Source: an uncultured Blautia sp. (GTDB lineage: Bacteria; Bacillota; Clostridia; Lachnospirales; Lachnospiraceae). From it: DNA of 64,000 nucleotides. Each line of letters opens with the position of its first letter. Position 1 is the stretch's first letter. The DNA is taken from NCBI GenBank assembly GCA_958367245.1, contig CATXEA010000013.1, positions 1 through 64,000 on the forward strand. The letters are read 5' to 3'. The translations under genes were made by a program, and so were the position numbers. The notes under the pieces were generated by a model. The model was not told where the DNA came from. It worked only from the letters and a program-made list of their open reading frames with translations, and ran no database searches. Positions 17,213 through 26,559 of this stretch are shown one piece after another.

Positions 17213-19600
17213 TCACGATTTCTGCAATTTCTCAAGGAACAGAGCAAATGAGCTTTTTTCTGCTCTGCTCAGGGATTTTTCGTACATTTTTCGAAGCCAT
17301 GCAGTAATCGCTTCAATGGCAATCGGGGAGAATGTCATCAGAAGGAATACCCAGATGATCATTCCAAATTCCAGAGAACCAAGGTTCAGCAATTTCTGAA
17401 GCACAACTGCCGCTCCGAAAAATATAAACTGCATACCGTAAATGATAATCTTACGATAGCGGCTTAACGGAGAATATACGGTTTTTAAAGCAGCCATATA
17501 ATTCCAGCCTGTCACAAGAACACAGGCAGTATTGAGCATGGCGTTGGAATGATACGCTTCCTGACATACCAGCATAACTGTAAACACACAGCCTGTAATG
17601 GTTACTGCCGCAGGAAAAGCATTCATAAACACATGGCGCAGGAAGGTACGGTCAATTTTTTCGTAATTGTTCTCCTGCGCAAGAAGGAATGTCGGAATTC
17701 CTACTGCACATGCGCTGATCAGGGACATCTGAATCGGCTCAAAAGGATATGCCTCTCCAAAGAAAATCGTAATCAAAGACAAAAGTACGGAAAAAATCGT
17801 CTTTATCAGGAACATGGAAGCAGCCATACGGATATTGTTTACTACTCTTCGTCCCTGATTTACAATATGAGGCATAGACGCAAAGTTGGAATCCAGAAGA
17901 ACCACATTCGCAATATTTTTGGCAGCATCACTTCCCTCTGCCATAGCAATACTGCAGTCCGCTTCTTTAAGAGCCAGTACGTCGTTGACACCGTCTCCCG
18001 TCATTGCAACTGTATGCTTCTGTTTCTTCAGCGCCTGAACCATCTGTTTTTTCTGCTGAGGCGTTACACGGCCGAATACGCTGCAGGAGGCAACTGCTTT
18101 TTCCATTTCTTCCTGTGTATGAATGGTCGTTGCATCAATATAATTATCCGCATTTTTCAGCCCTGCCTTTTTTGCAATGGAAGCGACTGTCACAGGGTCA
18201 TCACCTGATATTACTTTTAAATCTACTCCCTGACTGTCAAAAAATTTCAAAGTTTCAGGAGCTTCTGCACGGATCACATCTGTGAGAAGGAGAATTGCCG
18301 CCGGCTTTAATCCTTCCGGAATCGCATTTCCTTCCGCCGTATTGGGGCTGTGAGCAAGCACTAAAATACGATACCCCTGCTCTGCGTAAAGCTTGCAGAC
18401 TCTTTCCAGTTCCTCATTTCCCTCCGGAAACAGGAACTGTACGGCTCCCATAAGATACGTTCCTTTCTGCTCGAAAGAAGCGCCGCTGTATTTCCTGTCT
18501 GATGAAAACGGAATCGCTTTTTCCAGCGTCATATCCCGGCTGACAGGGAAAAACTTGCGCAGCGCGTCTGCCGTGGCATTTTTGTCATTGAGAACTGCCA
18601 TAAGATTTCCCATGACATGCCCGATTTCCTCAACAGAAGCCTTCGAAACAGCCGAAATTTCTTCTGTGTAAGGCTCTGCGCTTTCTACGCACATCGTTCC
18701 TTCTGTGATTGTTCCTGTTTTGTCCAGACAGAGGGTATCTACTCTGGCAAGAGTTTCAATACAGTACAATTCCTGTACAAGCGTCTTTTTGCGCGCCAGA
18801 GTAAGAGCGCCCAGAGTAAGGGCAACACTGGTAAGAAGTACAAGACCTTCCGGAATCATTCCAAGAACTGCTGCAACTGTACTGACTACAGAATCTCTCA
18901 GGCTGTCTCCTACCAGATAAAACTGTTTGTAAAAAAGCATGGCTCCCAAAGGAACGATAATAATACTGATTACCTTCAAAATCGCATTCAGGGCATTTCT
19001 AAGTTCTGAATTATGACGTTTAAACTCTTTCGCCTCACTGGTAATCTGCGCGGCATAATTGTCTTTTCCTACATGGATAACCTGACAGCAGGCTTCCCCG
19101 GAGGTAACGAAGCTTCCGGAAAAAAGTTCATCGCCCGGATTTTTGGCAAGGTTATCTGCTTCACCTGTAAGAAGAGATTCATTTACTTCCATGCAGCCTT
19201 CCAGAACCTTCGCATCTGCCGGAATCTGGTCACCTGTTTTCAGGTAAATAATATCGTCGAGAACCAGCTTTTCTGTAGAAATCGTCCATTTTTTGCCCTC
19301 GCGAAGCACCACTGTCTTGCTTTCCGTCAGGATTGCAAGCTGGTCAATGGTCTTCTTGGCACGAATTTCCTGTACAATTCCAATTACTGTGTTAATTACA
19401 ATAATCCCCATAAATGCAGAATTCTTGTACGAGCCTACAAGAAGCACCATCACCAGAAGCGCAACATTCAAAAAGTTGAAGAATGTCAGGGAATTCTCCA
19501 TGATAATCTGCTTATACGTTCTGGTATTGGGATTTTCGTTGGCGTTTACCTGCCCTTCGGCAATCCGCGCCTGTACCTGTTCATTCGTAAGTCCTGTCAT
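17213..19600 (-). CDS. P-type cation-transporting ATPase
   Basis: 795 residues. N-terminal TGLTNEQVQARIAEGQVN, the actuator loop LLTGEADN, membrane helix 4 GMIPEGLVLLTSVAL (PEGL type), the phosphorylated Asp in CLDKTGTITEG (near residue 300) and the hinge MTGDGVNDVLALKEAD. No heavy-metal Cys motif is present, so it belongs with Ca2+/Mg2+-type pumps (P2-like, resembling streptococcal calcium exporters); the ion is uncertain. I chose the ATG at 19600, with GGGAGG 5 nt upstream, over an ATG at 19621. Confidence 0.9.
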   Translation of the reverse strand: MTGLTNEQVQARIAEGQVNANENPNTRTYKQIIMENSLTFFNFLNVALLVMVLLVGSYKNSAFMGIIVINTVIGIVQEIRAKKTIDQLAILTESKTVVLREGKKWTISTEKLVLDDIIYLKTGDQIPADAKVLEGCMEVNESLLTGEADNLAKNPGDELFSGSFVTSGEACCQVIHVGKDNYAAQITSEAKEFKRHNSELRNALNAILKVISIIIVPLGAMLFYKQFYLVGDSLRDSVVSTVAAVLGMIPEGLVLLTSVALTLGALTLARKKTLVQELYCIETLARVDTLCLDKTGTITEGTMCVESAEPYTEEISAVSKASVEEIGHVMGNLMAVLNDKNATADALRKFFPVSRDMTLEKAIPFSSDRKYSGASFEQKGTYLMGAVQFLFPEGNEELERVCKLYAEQGYRILVLAHSPNTAEGNAIPEGLKPAAILLLTDVIRAEAPETLKFFDSQGVDLKVISGDDPVTVASIAKKAGLKNADNYIDATTIHTQEEMEKAVASCSVFGRVTPQQKKQMVQALKKQKHTVAMTGDGVNDVLALKEADCSIAMAEGSDAAKNIANVVLLDSNFASMPHIVNQGRRVVNNIRMAASMFLIKTIFSVLLSLITIFFGEAYPFEPIQMSLISACAVGIPTFLLAQENNYEKIDRTFLRHVFMNAFPAAVTITGCVFTVMLVCQEAYHSNAMLNTACVLVTGWNYMAALKTVYSPLSRYRKIIIYGMQFIFFGAAVVLQKLLNLGSLEFGMIIWVFLLMTFSPIAIEAITAWLRKMYEKSLSRAEKSSFALFLEKLQKS

Positions 19601-19670
19601 CTTTTCCTCCCGCAAATACACGACAAGGCAGATGCATTTTCATACATCCGCCCGCTTTATTTCTGCTCAC

Positions 19671-20750
19671 TTATTTCACGGAGCAGTCGATCACGCCGCC
19701 GCCTGCCACATAATCTCCCTGATAAAAGACTACTGCCTGTCCCGGGGTTATCGCCCTCTGAGGCTCTTTAAATCTTACAAGAAGCTTATCCTCGCCTTGT
19801 TTTTCCAAAACTGCAGGTGCGCCTTTATGGTTGTAGCGGATCTTGGCAATTACTTCCATCCCATCTTCAAACCGCGGCACAGAGACTGCATTTAGCTGAC
19901 TGCAAAGGAGCGCCGGAGCAAATACATCTTCATTATCCCCGATGACAACCTCATTGGTTTCCGGTCTGATCTGTGTGACGAAAACCGGACGCCCCATAGA
20001 AAGATTCAGTCCCTTACGCTGTCCTACCGTATAATGGATGATTCCCTGATGCTGTCCGAGAATTTCTCCGTTTATACTAACATAGTTTCCTTTGGGAACT
20101 GTAATCCCCGTATTCTCTGCGATGAATTTCGCATAATCCCCGTCAGGGATAAAGCAGATTTCCATACTATCCGGCTTCTTCGCAACCGGAAGACCGATTC
20201 TCTCTGCTATTTTACGAATTTCATCTTTTTCATAACTTCCGACAGGCATTCTGGTTCTGGATAACTGTTCCTGTGTCAGCCCGTACAATGCGTATGTCTG
20301 GTCTTTCGCCGCAGTTATGGAATTTTTGAGAGTGTATCTGCCATTTGCAAGCTTCGCAATCTGAGCATAATGCCCTGTTGCCATAAGGTGCGCGCCAAGC
20401 TTCTCACCCTCTTCCATAATTGCCTTCCACTTTATATAACGATTGCAAACCACGCATGGATTCGGAGTTCTGCCGGAAATATATTCTTTTGTAAAATAAT
20501 CGATTACATTTTCTTTAAACTGTGGACAGACATCTACCACATAGTGGGGAATCTCCAGAAAATCTGCAACTTTTTTCGCATCTTCCACAATTTGCTCTGT
20601 CGAACTTTTTTCTCCAGGGAGAAGATTTCGTTCTTTAAAATGCGACATAGTCACTCCGATTACGTCATACCCTTCTTCTTTCAGCAGGTAAGCCGCCACA
20701 GAAGAATCTACACCGCCTGACAGACCTACGATTATTTTTTCTTTATTCAT
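19671..20750 (-). CDS. mnmA: tRNA-specific 2-thiouridylase MnmA
   Basis: 359 residues. PP-loop SGGVDSSVAAYLL at the start, the first catalytic Cys in PNPCVVCNRYIKW and the second in EICFIPDGDY, and HYTVGQRKGL. It adds sulfur to U34 of Lys/Glu/Gln tRNAs using persulfide from a cysteine desulfurase. Its start overlaps the iscU-like stop by one base. It is the last gene of iscR-iscS-iscU-mnmA, tying thiolation to the sulfur donor made in the same operon. Confidence 0.96.
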   Translation of the reverse strand: MNKEKIIVGLSGGVDSSVAAYLLKEEGYDVIGVTMSHFKERNLLPGEKSSTEQIVEDAKKVADFLEIPHYVVDVCPQFKENVIDYFTKEYISGRTPNPCVVCNRYIKWKAIMEEGEKLGAHLMATGHYAQIAKLANGRYTLKNSITAAKDQTYALYGLTQEQLSRTRMPVGSYEKDEIRKIAERIGLPVAKKPDSMEICFIPDGDYAKFIAENTGITVPKGNYVSINGEILGQHQGIIHYTVGQRKGLNLSMGRPVFVTQIRPETNEVVIGDNEDVFAPALLCSQLNAVSVPRFEDGMEVIAKIRYNHKGAPAVLEKQGEDKLLVRFKEPQRAITPGQAVVFYQGDYVAGGGVIDCSVK

Positions 20751-21196
20751 CAGTATTCTTCCTCGTCTTCCTCTTCACCTTCATGGATATCGGATTTCGG
20801 TTTCTCAAGACCTTCGATGACAATACCGTGTTTCTGGGCATAATCCCAAAGCGCCGCATGGACTGCCTCCTCTGCAAGAAGGGAGCAGTGTACCTTTACC
20901 GGAGGAAGTCCGTCAAGAGCCTCCATAACCGCTTTGTTCGTCAGCTTCATAGCCTCCTCAATGGTTTTGCCCTTTACAAGCTCTGTCGCCATACTGCTTG
21001 TCGCAACAGCAGCTCCGCATCCGAAGGTTTTAAATTTACAGTCTTTAATAATTTTTGTCTCTTCATCAATATCCAGAAAGATTCTCATAATATCGCCGCA
21101 CTTGGCGTTTCCTACTGTACCTACGCCGCTGGCATTCTCTATTTCTCCCACATTACGTGGATTCTGGAAATGGTCCATTACTTTCTCACTATACAT
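20750..21196 (-). CDS. iscU: Fe-S cluster scaffold protein, IscU/NifU type
   Basis: 148 residues. The three scaffold Cys are present: KCGDIMRIF, FGCGAAVA and VHCSLLAEEA. An acidic tail (HEGEEEDEEEY) extends past the normal domain. It assembles clusters from sulfur delivered by the cysteine desulfurase encoded 42 bp upstream. Length and sequence resemble the NifU-like scaffolds of Clostridia more than SufU. Confidence 0.95.
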   Translation of the reverse strand: MYSEKVMDHFQNPRNVGEIENASGVGTVGNAKCGDIMRIFLDIDEETKIIKDCKFKTFGCGAAVATSSMATELVKGKTIEEAMKLTNKAVMEALDGLPPVKVHCSLLAEEAVHAALWDYAQKHGIVIEGLEKPKSDIHEGEEEDEEEY

Positions 21197-21238
21197 TATT
21201 TTTTCCTCCTGACAAGTAGTTTTATAATACTTTAATGA

Positions 21239-22411
21239 TTATTTCTGTTTTTTTATAAAGTCTTCATATAATGGTGACATATTTCTTAAATTCTGCACAA
21301 TGTCTCTTAATTTATCCACTGTGAAATCAATTTCCTCTTTCGTAGTCTCTTCGCTTAATGTGAGACGGAGAGAACCATGCGCGATTTCATGGGGAAGTCC
21401 GATGGCAAGAAGCACATGGGACGGATCCAGAGAGCCTGACGTACAGGCAGAACCGCTGGATGCGCAAATCCCGAAGGAATCCAGCATGAGAAGAAGAGAC
21501 TCGCCCTCAATAAAACGGAAGCTTACATTTACGTTATTCGGAAGACGTTTCACGGAATCTCCATTTAACTTCACATATGGGATTTCTTTCATAATACGTC
21601 CAATCATATAGTCTCTTAATTCGATTTCCCTGTCTGTTCGCTCTTTCATTGTTTTTAACGCCCTGTTTGCCGCAGCGCCATATCCCACGATTCCCGGAAC
21701 ATTTTCGGTACCTGCACGACGCTTGCGCTCCTGCGCGCCGCCGTGTACAAAAGAACGGATTTTTACGCCTTTACGGATATATAAGAAACCGATTCCCTTT
21801 GGTCCGTTAATTTTATGTCCGCTGGAGCTCAACATATCAATGTTCATCTCATCTACATTGATCGGCACCTGACCAAAAGCCTGAACAGCATCCGTATGGA
21901 ACAGGATTCCATGCTCTCTGGCAATCATTCCGATTTCCTTAACCGGCTGAATGGTTCCGATTTCGTTATTTGCGAACATTACTGAAATCAGAATCGTTTC
22001 CGGTGTGATTGCTTTTTGCAGTTCATCAAGGTCCACCACTCCGTTTTCATCTACATCAAGATAAGTAATCCTTGCGCCGCGCTTCTCCAGATATTCACAG
22101 GTATGAAGGATGGCATGATGCTCGATTTTCGTTGTGATAATGTGGTTTCCTTTTCCCTTAAAATATTCAAATGCTGCTTTCAGAGCCCAGTTATCTGCTT
22201 CTGAGCCGCCTGCTGTGAAATATATTTCTTCTTTCTTTGCGCCGATCACTTCTGCAATCTGCTCTCTGGCTGTTGTGACAGCCTCCTTACTCTTTCCCGC
22301 AAAGTCATACACACTTGACGGGTTTCCGTAAAATTCTGTAAAATACGGCAGCATTGCCTGAACTACCTCAGGCGCTGTTTTTGTTGTCGCTGCATTATCT
22401 AAATAAATCAT
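21239..22411 (-). CDS. iscS: Cysteine desulfurase, NifS/IscS type
   Basis: 390 residues. PLP enzyme: IYLDNAATTKTAPEV at the start, HHAILHTCEYL, the PLP Lys in SSSGHKINGPKGIGF, and the catalytic Cys in ASSGSACTSGSLDPSHVL. It removes sulfur from cysteine for Fe-S and tRNA thiolation. Downstream of the Rrf2 regulator by 18 bp and upstream of the scaffold gene. Confidence 0.96.
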   Translation of the reverse strand: MIYLDNAATTKTAPEVVQAMLPYFTEFYGNPSSVYDFAGKSKEAVTTAREQIAEVIGAKKEEIYFTAGGSEADNWALKAAFEYFKGKGNHIITTKIEHHAILHTCEYLEKRGARITYLDVDENGVVDLDELQKAITPETILISVMFANNEIGTIQPVKEIGMIAREHGILFHTDAVQAFGQVPINVDEMNIDMLSSSGHKINGPKGIGFLYIRKGVKIRSFVHGGAQERKRRAGTENVPGIVGYGAAANRALKTMKERTDREIELRDYMIGRIMKEIPYVKLNGDSVKRLPNNVNVSFRFIEGESLLLMLDSFGICASSGSACTSGSLDPSHVLLAIGLPHEIAHGSLRLTLSEETTKEEIDFTVDKLRDIVQNLRNMSPLYEDFIKKQK

Positions 22412-22429
22412 ATCTCGTCCTCCTGCTCT

Positions 22430-22861
22430 CTATTCTATTCCTGCATTCTTTTCCCGCATCCGCCTGCTCTCCTCTATAAGCTCGCTGAGCATCAGAGTGT
22501 CTACCGCATTTGTAATGCCGTCATTAATGCGTTTCCATACTATTTTCGCCACGCAGATATCCGCTCCCTGACAGGTTTCTTCCTCACATACCGCCGCATT
22601 GAGATTTCCTTCCAGAACTCTTAAGATATCGCCTACCGAGATTTCCTCCGCAGGCCTGCCAAGCTGATAGCCGCCGCAGGCGCCTCTGGAACTTTTTACA
22701 ATTCCTGCCTTCTTAAGAAGAGCCATAATCTGTTCCAGATAGCTTACGGAGATGCTCTGTCTCCCTGCTATACTCTGGAGCGAGATTGTTTCATCTTTGC
22801 TGTATAATCCTAAATCGATGAGTGCCCGAAGGCCGTAACGTGCTCGTGTTGACAGTTTCAT
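22430..22861 (-). CDS. iscR: Rrf2-family regulator, IscR-like
   Basis: 143 residues. The N-terminal winged helix (MKLSTRARYGLRALIDLGLY, SVSYLEQIMALL, SSRGACGGYQLGRP) is followed by three Cys in CEEETCQGADIC, the cluster-ligand pattern of IscR/CymR-like sensors. First gene of the operon. It probably senses Fe-S status and represses its own promoter through the palindrome in the promoter spacer. Confidence 0.93.
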   Translation of the reverse strand: MKLSTRARYGLRALIDLGLYSKDETISLQSIAGRQSISVSYLEQIMALLKKAGIVKSSRGACGGYQLGRPAEEISVGDILRVLEGNLNAAVCEEETCQGADICVAKIVWKRINDGITNAVDTLMLSELIEESRRMREKNAGIE

Positions 22862-22909
22862 TTCCTCACCTCTTTTAATTCCCAGTGTTTTCCTCGGATT
22901 TCTTTTTTT

Positions 22910-22938
22910 ACTTTAACAGAAAGTTTCTGTTCTGTCAA
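22910..22938 (-). promoter_or_regulatory. isc operon promoter with palindromic Rrf2 operator
   Basis: On the minus strand TTGACA (22933-22938), a 17-nt spacer and TAAAGT (22910-22915). The spacer is almost wholly filled by a perfect 17-nt palindrome, AACAGAAAGTTTCTGTT (22915-22931). A dimer bound there would cover the promoter, fitting autorepression by the IscR-like protein encoded first in the operon. Confidence 0.8.
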
Positions 22939-22983
22939 GATGGTTTTATGAATATACTAACTAAAAAAGTCCAGGTTTATATC

Positions 22984-24303
22984 ATGTCAAAAAATCGACT
23001 TATAAGAGGTACTCTGATTCTTACCTGCGCCGGTTTATTAAGCCGGTTCATCGGTTTCTTTTATAGAATATTCCTCTCCCATACCATTGGTGCGCAGGGA
23101 CTTGGGCTCTTCCAGCTTATTCTGCCGCTTCAGGGGCTTGTGATGGCAATTTCCGTTTCCGGAATGCAGACTGCCATCTCCCGCCTCTACGCCTCCCATG
23201 CGGCATTGGGTCAGAAGAAAAAAGCCGGAGATTTTTTCTGGCTCGGAAGTATCCTGTCTGTAGCGGCAGCCTCTATCCTTTCCTGGTTCATCTATAAGCA
23301 TTCGGACTTTTTTTCCTCCGAAATCCTGAAAGCCCCGCAGACGAACTCTCTCATACGCATACTCGCCTTTTCCTTTCCTCTGGGCGCTTTGCACACCTGC
23401 GTCAACAGTTATTATTTTGCCCTGAAGCAGACGGGAATCCCTTCTTTTGTCCAGCTTCTCGAACAAACGGTACGCGTAGGCACCTGCTATCTTCTTTCTG
23501 TTATATTTGTTTCAGAAGGACGCCCTGTCACCCCTGTTATTGCAGTGGGAGGCGCTCTCGCAGGCGAAGCTGCTTCCGCTTTTGTATCCCTGTTCTGTAT
23601 AGGCAGTCATTTTCATCAAAACAGATATTCTATTTTTCAAATGAAAGGAATCCCCTCCCTGTGCCGGGAACTTTTTAATATTTCCTTTCCACTGACTCTG
23701 AACCGGATTCTCCTGACAGTACTGAGCAGTATGGAAATGGTTCTGATTCCCCAGCGGCTTCGGATGTATGGCTTAAGCAGCCGGGAAACCCTGAGCATAT
23801 ACGGAATTTTTACAGGAATGGCTATGCCTCTGATTCTCTTTCCCGGGACGCTGACCAACTCCGCCGCTGTAATGCTGATGCCTTCTGTTGCTCAGCTTCA
23901 GGCTCTTGGAAAAAAAGAAAAAATAAGGCGCATGACCAGACAGCTCTTTTTCTGCTGTTCACTTATGGGCACTGCCTGTATGTTTCTTTTCCTGCTATTG
24001 GGAGATTTTCTGGGAAATTTTCTTTTCCACAGCTCTGCTGCAGGAACATACATACGAACGCTTTCTTTTATCTGTCCGTTTCTGTATCTGAACACAACCC
24101 TTACCAGTGTTCTGCACGGTCTTGGTAAAGCCGGTATGTGCCTCCTGCACAGTGTAATCAGTATTTCCGTCCGGTTAAGCTTCGTACTCTTTGCAGTTCC
24201 CCTCATGGGAATCCGCGGTTATCTGTATGGAATCCTGCTTGCAGAACTTATCCTCACTCTCCTTCACGGAATACTCCTCACAAAAATCATCCGTGAAACA
24301 TGA
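22984..24303 (+). CDS. SpoVB-like polysaccharide/lipid flippase (MOP superfamily)
   Basis: 439 residues, about 12-14 hydrophobic segments. N-terminus RGTLILTCAGLLSRFIGFFYR and IGAQGLGLFQLILPL are typical of the SpoVB/MurJ-like exporter group; a later PSVAQLQALGKK fits too. SpoVB proteins act in spore cortex or cell-wall precursor export. The start at 22984 is the best fit to family N-termini, with a weak CCAGG ribosome site; an ATG at 22948 is possible. It diverges from the isc operon, so the operator palindrome lies just upstream of it as well. Confidence 0.82.
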   Translation: MSKNRLIRGTLILTCAGLLSRFIGFFYRIFLSHTIGAQGLGLFQLILPLQGLVMAISVSGMQTAISRLYASHAALGQKKKAGDFFWLGSILSVAAASILSWFIYKHSDFFSSEILKAPQTNSLIRILAFSFPLGALHTCVNSYYFALKQTGIPSFVQLLEQTVRVGTCYLLSVIFVSEGRPVTPVIAVGGALAGEAASAFVSLFCIGSHFHQNRYSIFQMKGIPSLCRELFNISFPLTLNRILLTVLSSMEMVLIPQRLRMYGLSSRETLSIYGIFTGMAMPLILFPGTLTNSAAVMLMPSVAQLQALGKKEKIRRMTRQLFFCCSLMGTACMFLFLLLGDFLGNFLFHSSAAGTYIRTLSFICPFLYLNTTLTSVLHGLGKAGMCLLHSVISISVRLSFVLFAVPLMGIRGYLYGILLAELILTLLHGILLTKIIRET

Positions 24304-24311
24304 AATATCTA

Positions 24312-24340
24312 TCGACATGAAAAAAAAATTGGGTTATACT
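24312..24340 (+). promoter_or_regulatory. Promoter for DAHP synthase
   Basis: TCGACA (24312-24317), 17-nt spacer, TATACT (24335-24340); about 45 bp upstream of the start codon. Confidence 0.55.
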
Positions 24341-24384
24341 AAATTTTGAATCACAAAGGAATCTGTTTTAAAGGAGATACGAAT

Positions 24385-25416
24385 ATGGGATTTGATTTCA
24401 TTAAAAAATTACCGACACCTGAAGAGATACGCAGCCAATATCCCATTGATGCAAATATTCAGGCGCTGAAAGAAAAACGCGACCAGGAAATACGGGATGT
24501 GTTTACCGGAAAATCTGAGAAGTTTCTGGCAATTGTAGGCCCCTGCTCTGCAGACAACGAAGATGCTGTCTGCGATTATCTGGAACGTCTGGCAAAGGTT
24601 CAGGAAGAAATTCAGGATAAAGTTTTAATTATCCCAAGAGTTTATACAAACAAACCAAGAACTACAGGAGAAGGTTATAAGGGCATGGTTCATCAGCCGG
24701 ACCCTGAGAAAAAGCCAAACCTTCTTGCAGGACTTGTTGCCATCCGAAAAATGCATATGCATGCGATTCAGGTAAGCGGTCTTACCTGTGCAGATGAAAT
24801 GCTTTATCCGGAGAACTACCGTTATCTTTCTGACCTTCTTTCCTATGTTGCAGTAGGCGCCCGTTCCGTAGAGGATCAGCAGCACCGTCTTACAGTCAGC
24901 GGCATGGATGTGCCTGCTGGTATGAAAAACCCTACCAGCGGAGATTATTCTGTTATGCTCAACTCCGTTGTTGCGGCTCAGGGCGGTCACCGTTTTATCT
25001 ACAGAGGCTGGGAAGTAGAAACTACCGGAAACGAACTGGCTCATACCATTCTCCGCGGCGCTGTAAATAAACACGGGGAAGCAATTCCAAACTACCACTA
25101 TGAGGATTTGCGTCTTCTCTGGGAAAAATATCAGCTTAAAAACCTGAAAAATCCGGCTGTCATCATCGACACCAATCATTCCAACTCCAACAAACAGTAC
25201 GAACAGCAGATTCGTATTGCCAAAGAAGTTCTTCACAGCCGCACTGTGGATCCCAAGCTTCGTACTCTGGTAAAAGGTCTTATGATTGAAAGCTACATTG
25301 AACCCGGCTGCCAGAAAATCGGCTCCGACCATGTTTACGGCAAATCCATCACTGACCCCTGTCTCGGATGGAACGAAACAGAACAGCTTCTTCACACGAT
25401 CGCACAGATGTGCTGA
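24385..25416 (+). CDS. 3-deoxy-7-phosphoheptulonate synthase (class I DAHP synthase)
   Basis: 343 residues. Class I (AroFGH) motifs: LAIVGPCSADNEDAV, RVYTNKPRTTGEGYKGM, VGARSVEDQQHR and IDTNHSNSNKQYEQQ, with metal ligands toward MIESYIEPGCQ. It condenses phosphoenolpyruvate and erythrose-4-phosphate, the first step to aromatic amino acids. The start at 24385 has AAAGGAG 8 nt upstream; a reading from 24346 lacks a ribosome site. It stands alone with its own promoter and terminator; which amino acid inhibits it cannot be told. Confidence 0.95.
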   Translation: MGFDFIKKLPTPEEIRSQYPIDANIQALKEKRDQEIRDVFTGKSEKFLAIVGPCSADNEDAVCDYLERLAKVQEEIQDKVLIIPRVYTNKPRTTGEGYKGMVHQPDPEKKPNLLAGLVAIRKMHMHAIQVSGLTCADEMLYPENYRYLSDLLSYVAVGARSVEDQQHRLTVSGMDVPAGMKNPTSGDYSVMLNSVVAAQGGHRFIYRGWEVETTGNELAHTILRGAVNKHGEAIPNYHYEDLRLLWEKYQLKNLKNPAVIIDTNHSNSNKQYEQQIRIAKEVLHSRTVDPKLRTLVKGLMIESYIEPGCQKIGSDHVYGKSITDPCLGWNETEQLLHTIAQMC

Positions 25417-25446
25417 CCTGTCAAATTTTCCTGTAACACGCAAAAA

Positions 25447-25485
25447 CTGCCGGACATATGCAAAAATATGCATTCTGTCCGGCAG
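25447..25485. terminator. Bidirectional terminator between DAHP synthase and xerD
   Basis: CTGCCGGACA pairs with TGTCCGGCAG, with an additional inner pairing of ATGCA and TGCAT. T runs follow on both strands. Confidence 0.85.
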
Positions 25486-25502
25486 ACTTTTTATGATTCT
25501 AT

Positions 25503-26387
25503 TCAATGTCTCGGATGCGCTTTCATGTACACATCCCTCATCTTATTTACGTTCATTCCCAAATAAATCTGTGTCGTGGAAATATCGGAATGTCCCAGCA
25601 TTTCCTGTACGCTTCTCAGATCCGCTCCATTCTGCAGCATATGTACAGCAAAAGAATGGCGCAGCGTATGCGGCGTAATATCACGCTTGATTCCGGCTTC
25701 ATCCGCATAGCCCTTCAGAACTTTCCAGAATCCCTGACGGCTCATTGCCTTGCCCGCACAATTTGTAAACAATGCGCTTTCCTGCTGCTCTTTCACAAAA
25801 ATTCCCCTTGTGCTTTCCATATATTTTACAAGAGCTTTCCTGCTTGGACCGCCGATAGGGATAATTCTCTCTTTCCCGTTCTCATGGCAGACTACATAGC
25901 CCATCTGAAGATTCACATCCTGCACCTGCAAATGAAGGAGTTCACTCACTCTCATTCCTGTAGCATAAAGGAGCTCCAGCATTGCCGCATCCCTGATTCC
26001 CTTTGGCGTTTGAAGATTCGGCTGTTCCAGAAGTCTGTCCACTTCCTCAATTGTCAGTATTTCCGGCGCTTTTTTCTCCACCTTTGGAGATTTCAGATTC
26101 TCAGAGGGATCTCTGTCAATAATTTTTTCTTTAACCAGAAACTGAAAAAATGCCCTGACAGACGCCACACTTCTGGAAATTGAGGATGACGCAAACTTCT
26201 CTCTCTCCATAAAACTGATATAACCTTCCAGTTCCAGTTCATGGACTTCCCCAACTTCCCTGATTCCTCTTTCAGATAAAAAGGAACTCATTTTTTTAAG
26301 GTCTCTCTGATAAGATACTTCTGTATTTGCTGATGTCTTTTTCGTATTATGTAAATATGCAATAAATGCCTGTATCTCTTTTTCCAT
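25503..26387 (-). CDS. xerD: Site-specific tyrosine recombinase, XerD-like
   Basis: 294 residues, the usual XerC/D length. N-terminal SAM-like domain (IQAFIAYLHNTKKTSANT). Catalytic residues: Arg in YATGMRVSELL, His-x-x-Arg in TPHTLRHSFAVHML, His in MLGHSDISTTQIYL and Tyr in that last motif. It resolves chromosome dimers at dif; with no element beside it, the housekeeping role is the most likely. The ATG at 26387 has AGGAAG 8 nt upstream; the frame extends to 26408 without support. Confidence 0.9.
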   Translation of the reverse strand: MEKEIQAFIAYLHNTKKTSANTEVSYQRDLKKMSSFLSERGIREVGEVHELELEGYISFMEREKFASSSISRSVASVRAFFQFLVKEKIIDRDPSENLKSPKVEKKAPEILTIEEVDRLLEQPNLQTPKGIRDAAMLELLYATGMRVSELLHLQVQDVNLQMGYVVCHENGKERIIPIGGPSRKALVKYMESTRGIFVKEQQESALFTNCAGKAMSRQGFWKVLKGYADEAGIKRDITPHTLRHSFAVHMLQNGADLRSVQEMLGHSDISTTQIYLGMNVNKMRDVYMKAHPRH

Positions 26388-26559
26388 GCCGTCTACTTCC
26401 TGTTTCATATGTAAAATGTACCTGTATTATACTGTGTATTTGACATAAAATCAAACCCTTTTTTAACCCAAAAACCCTTAAAACACAGACTTTTCGACAC
26501 AAAATACCAAATATCGAGGATGTTATGGCAACCAAATACAATATCTTGTAAAAAAATAT

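Noticed and set aside
25503..26387. Integrase of a mobile element
   Set aside because: Length, motifs and neighbours fit a housekeeping XerD; no attachment repeats are nearby.
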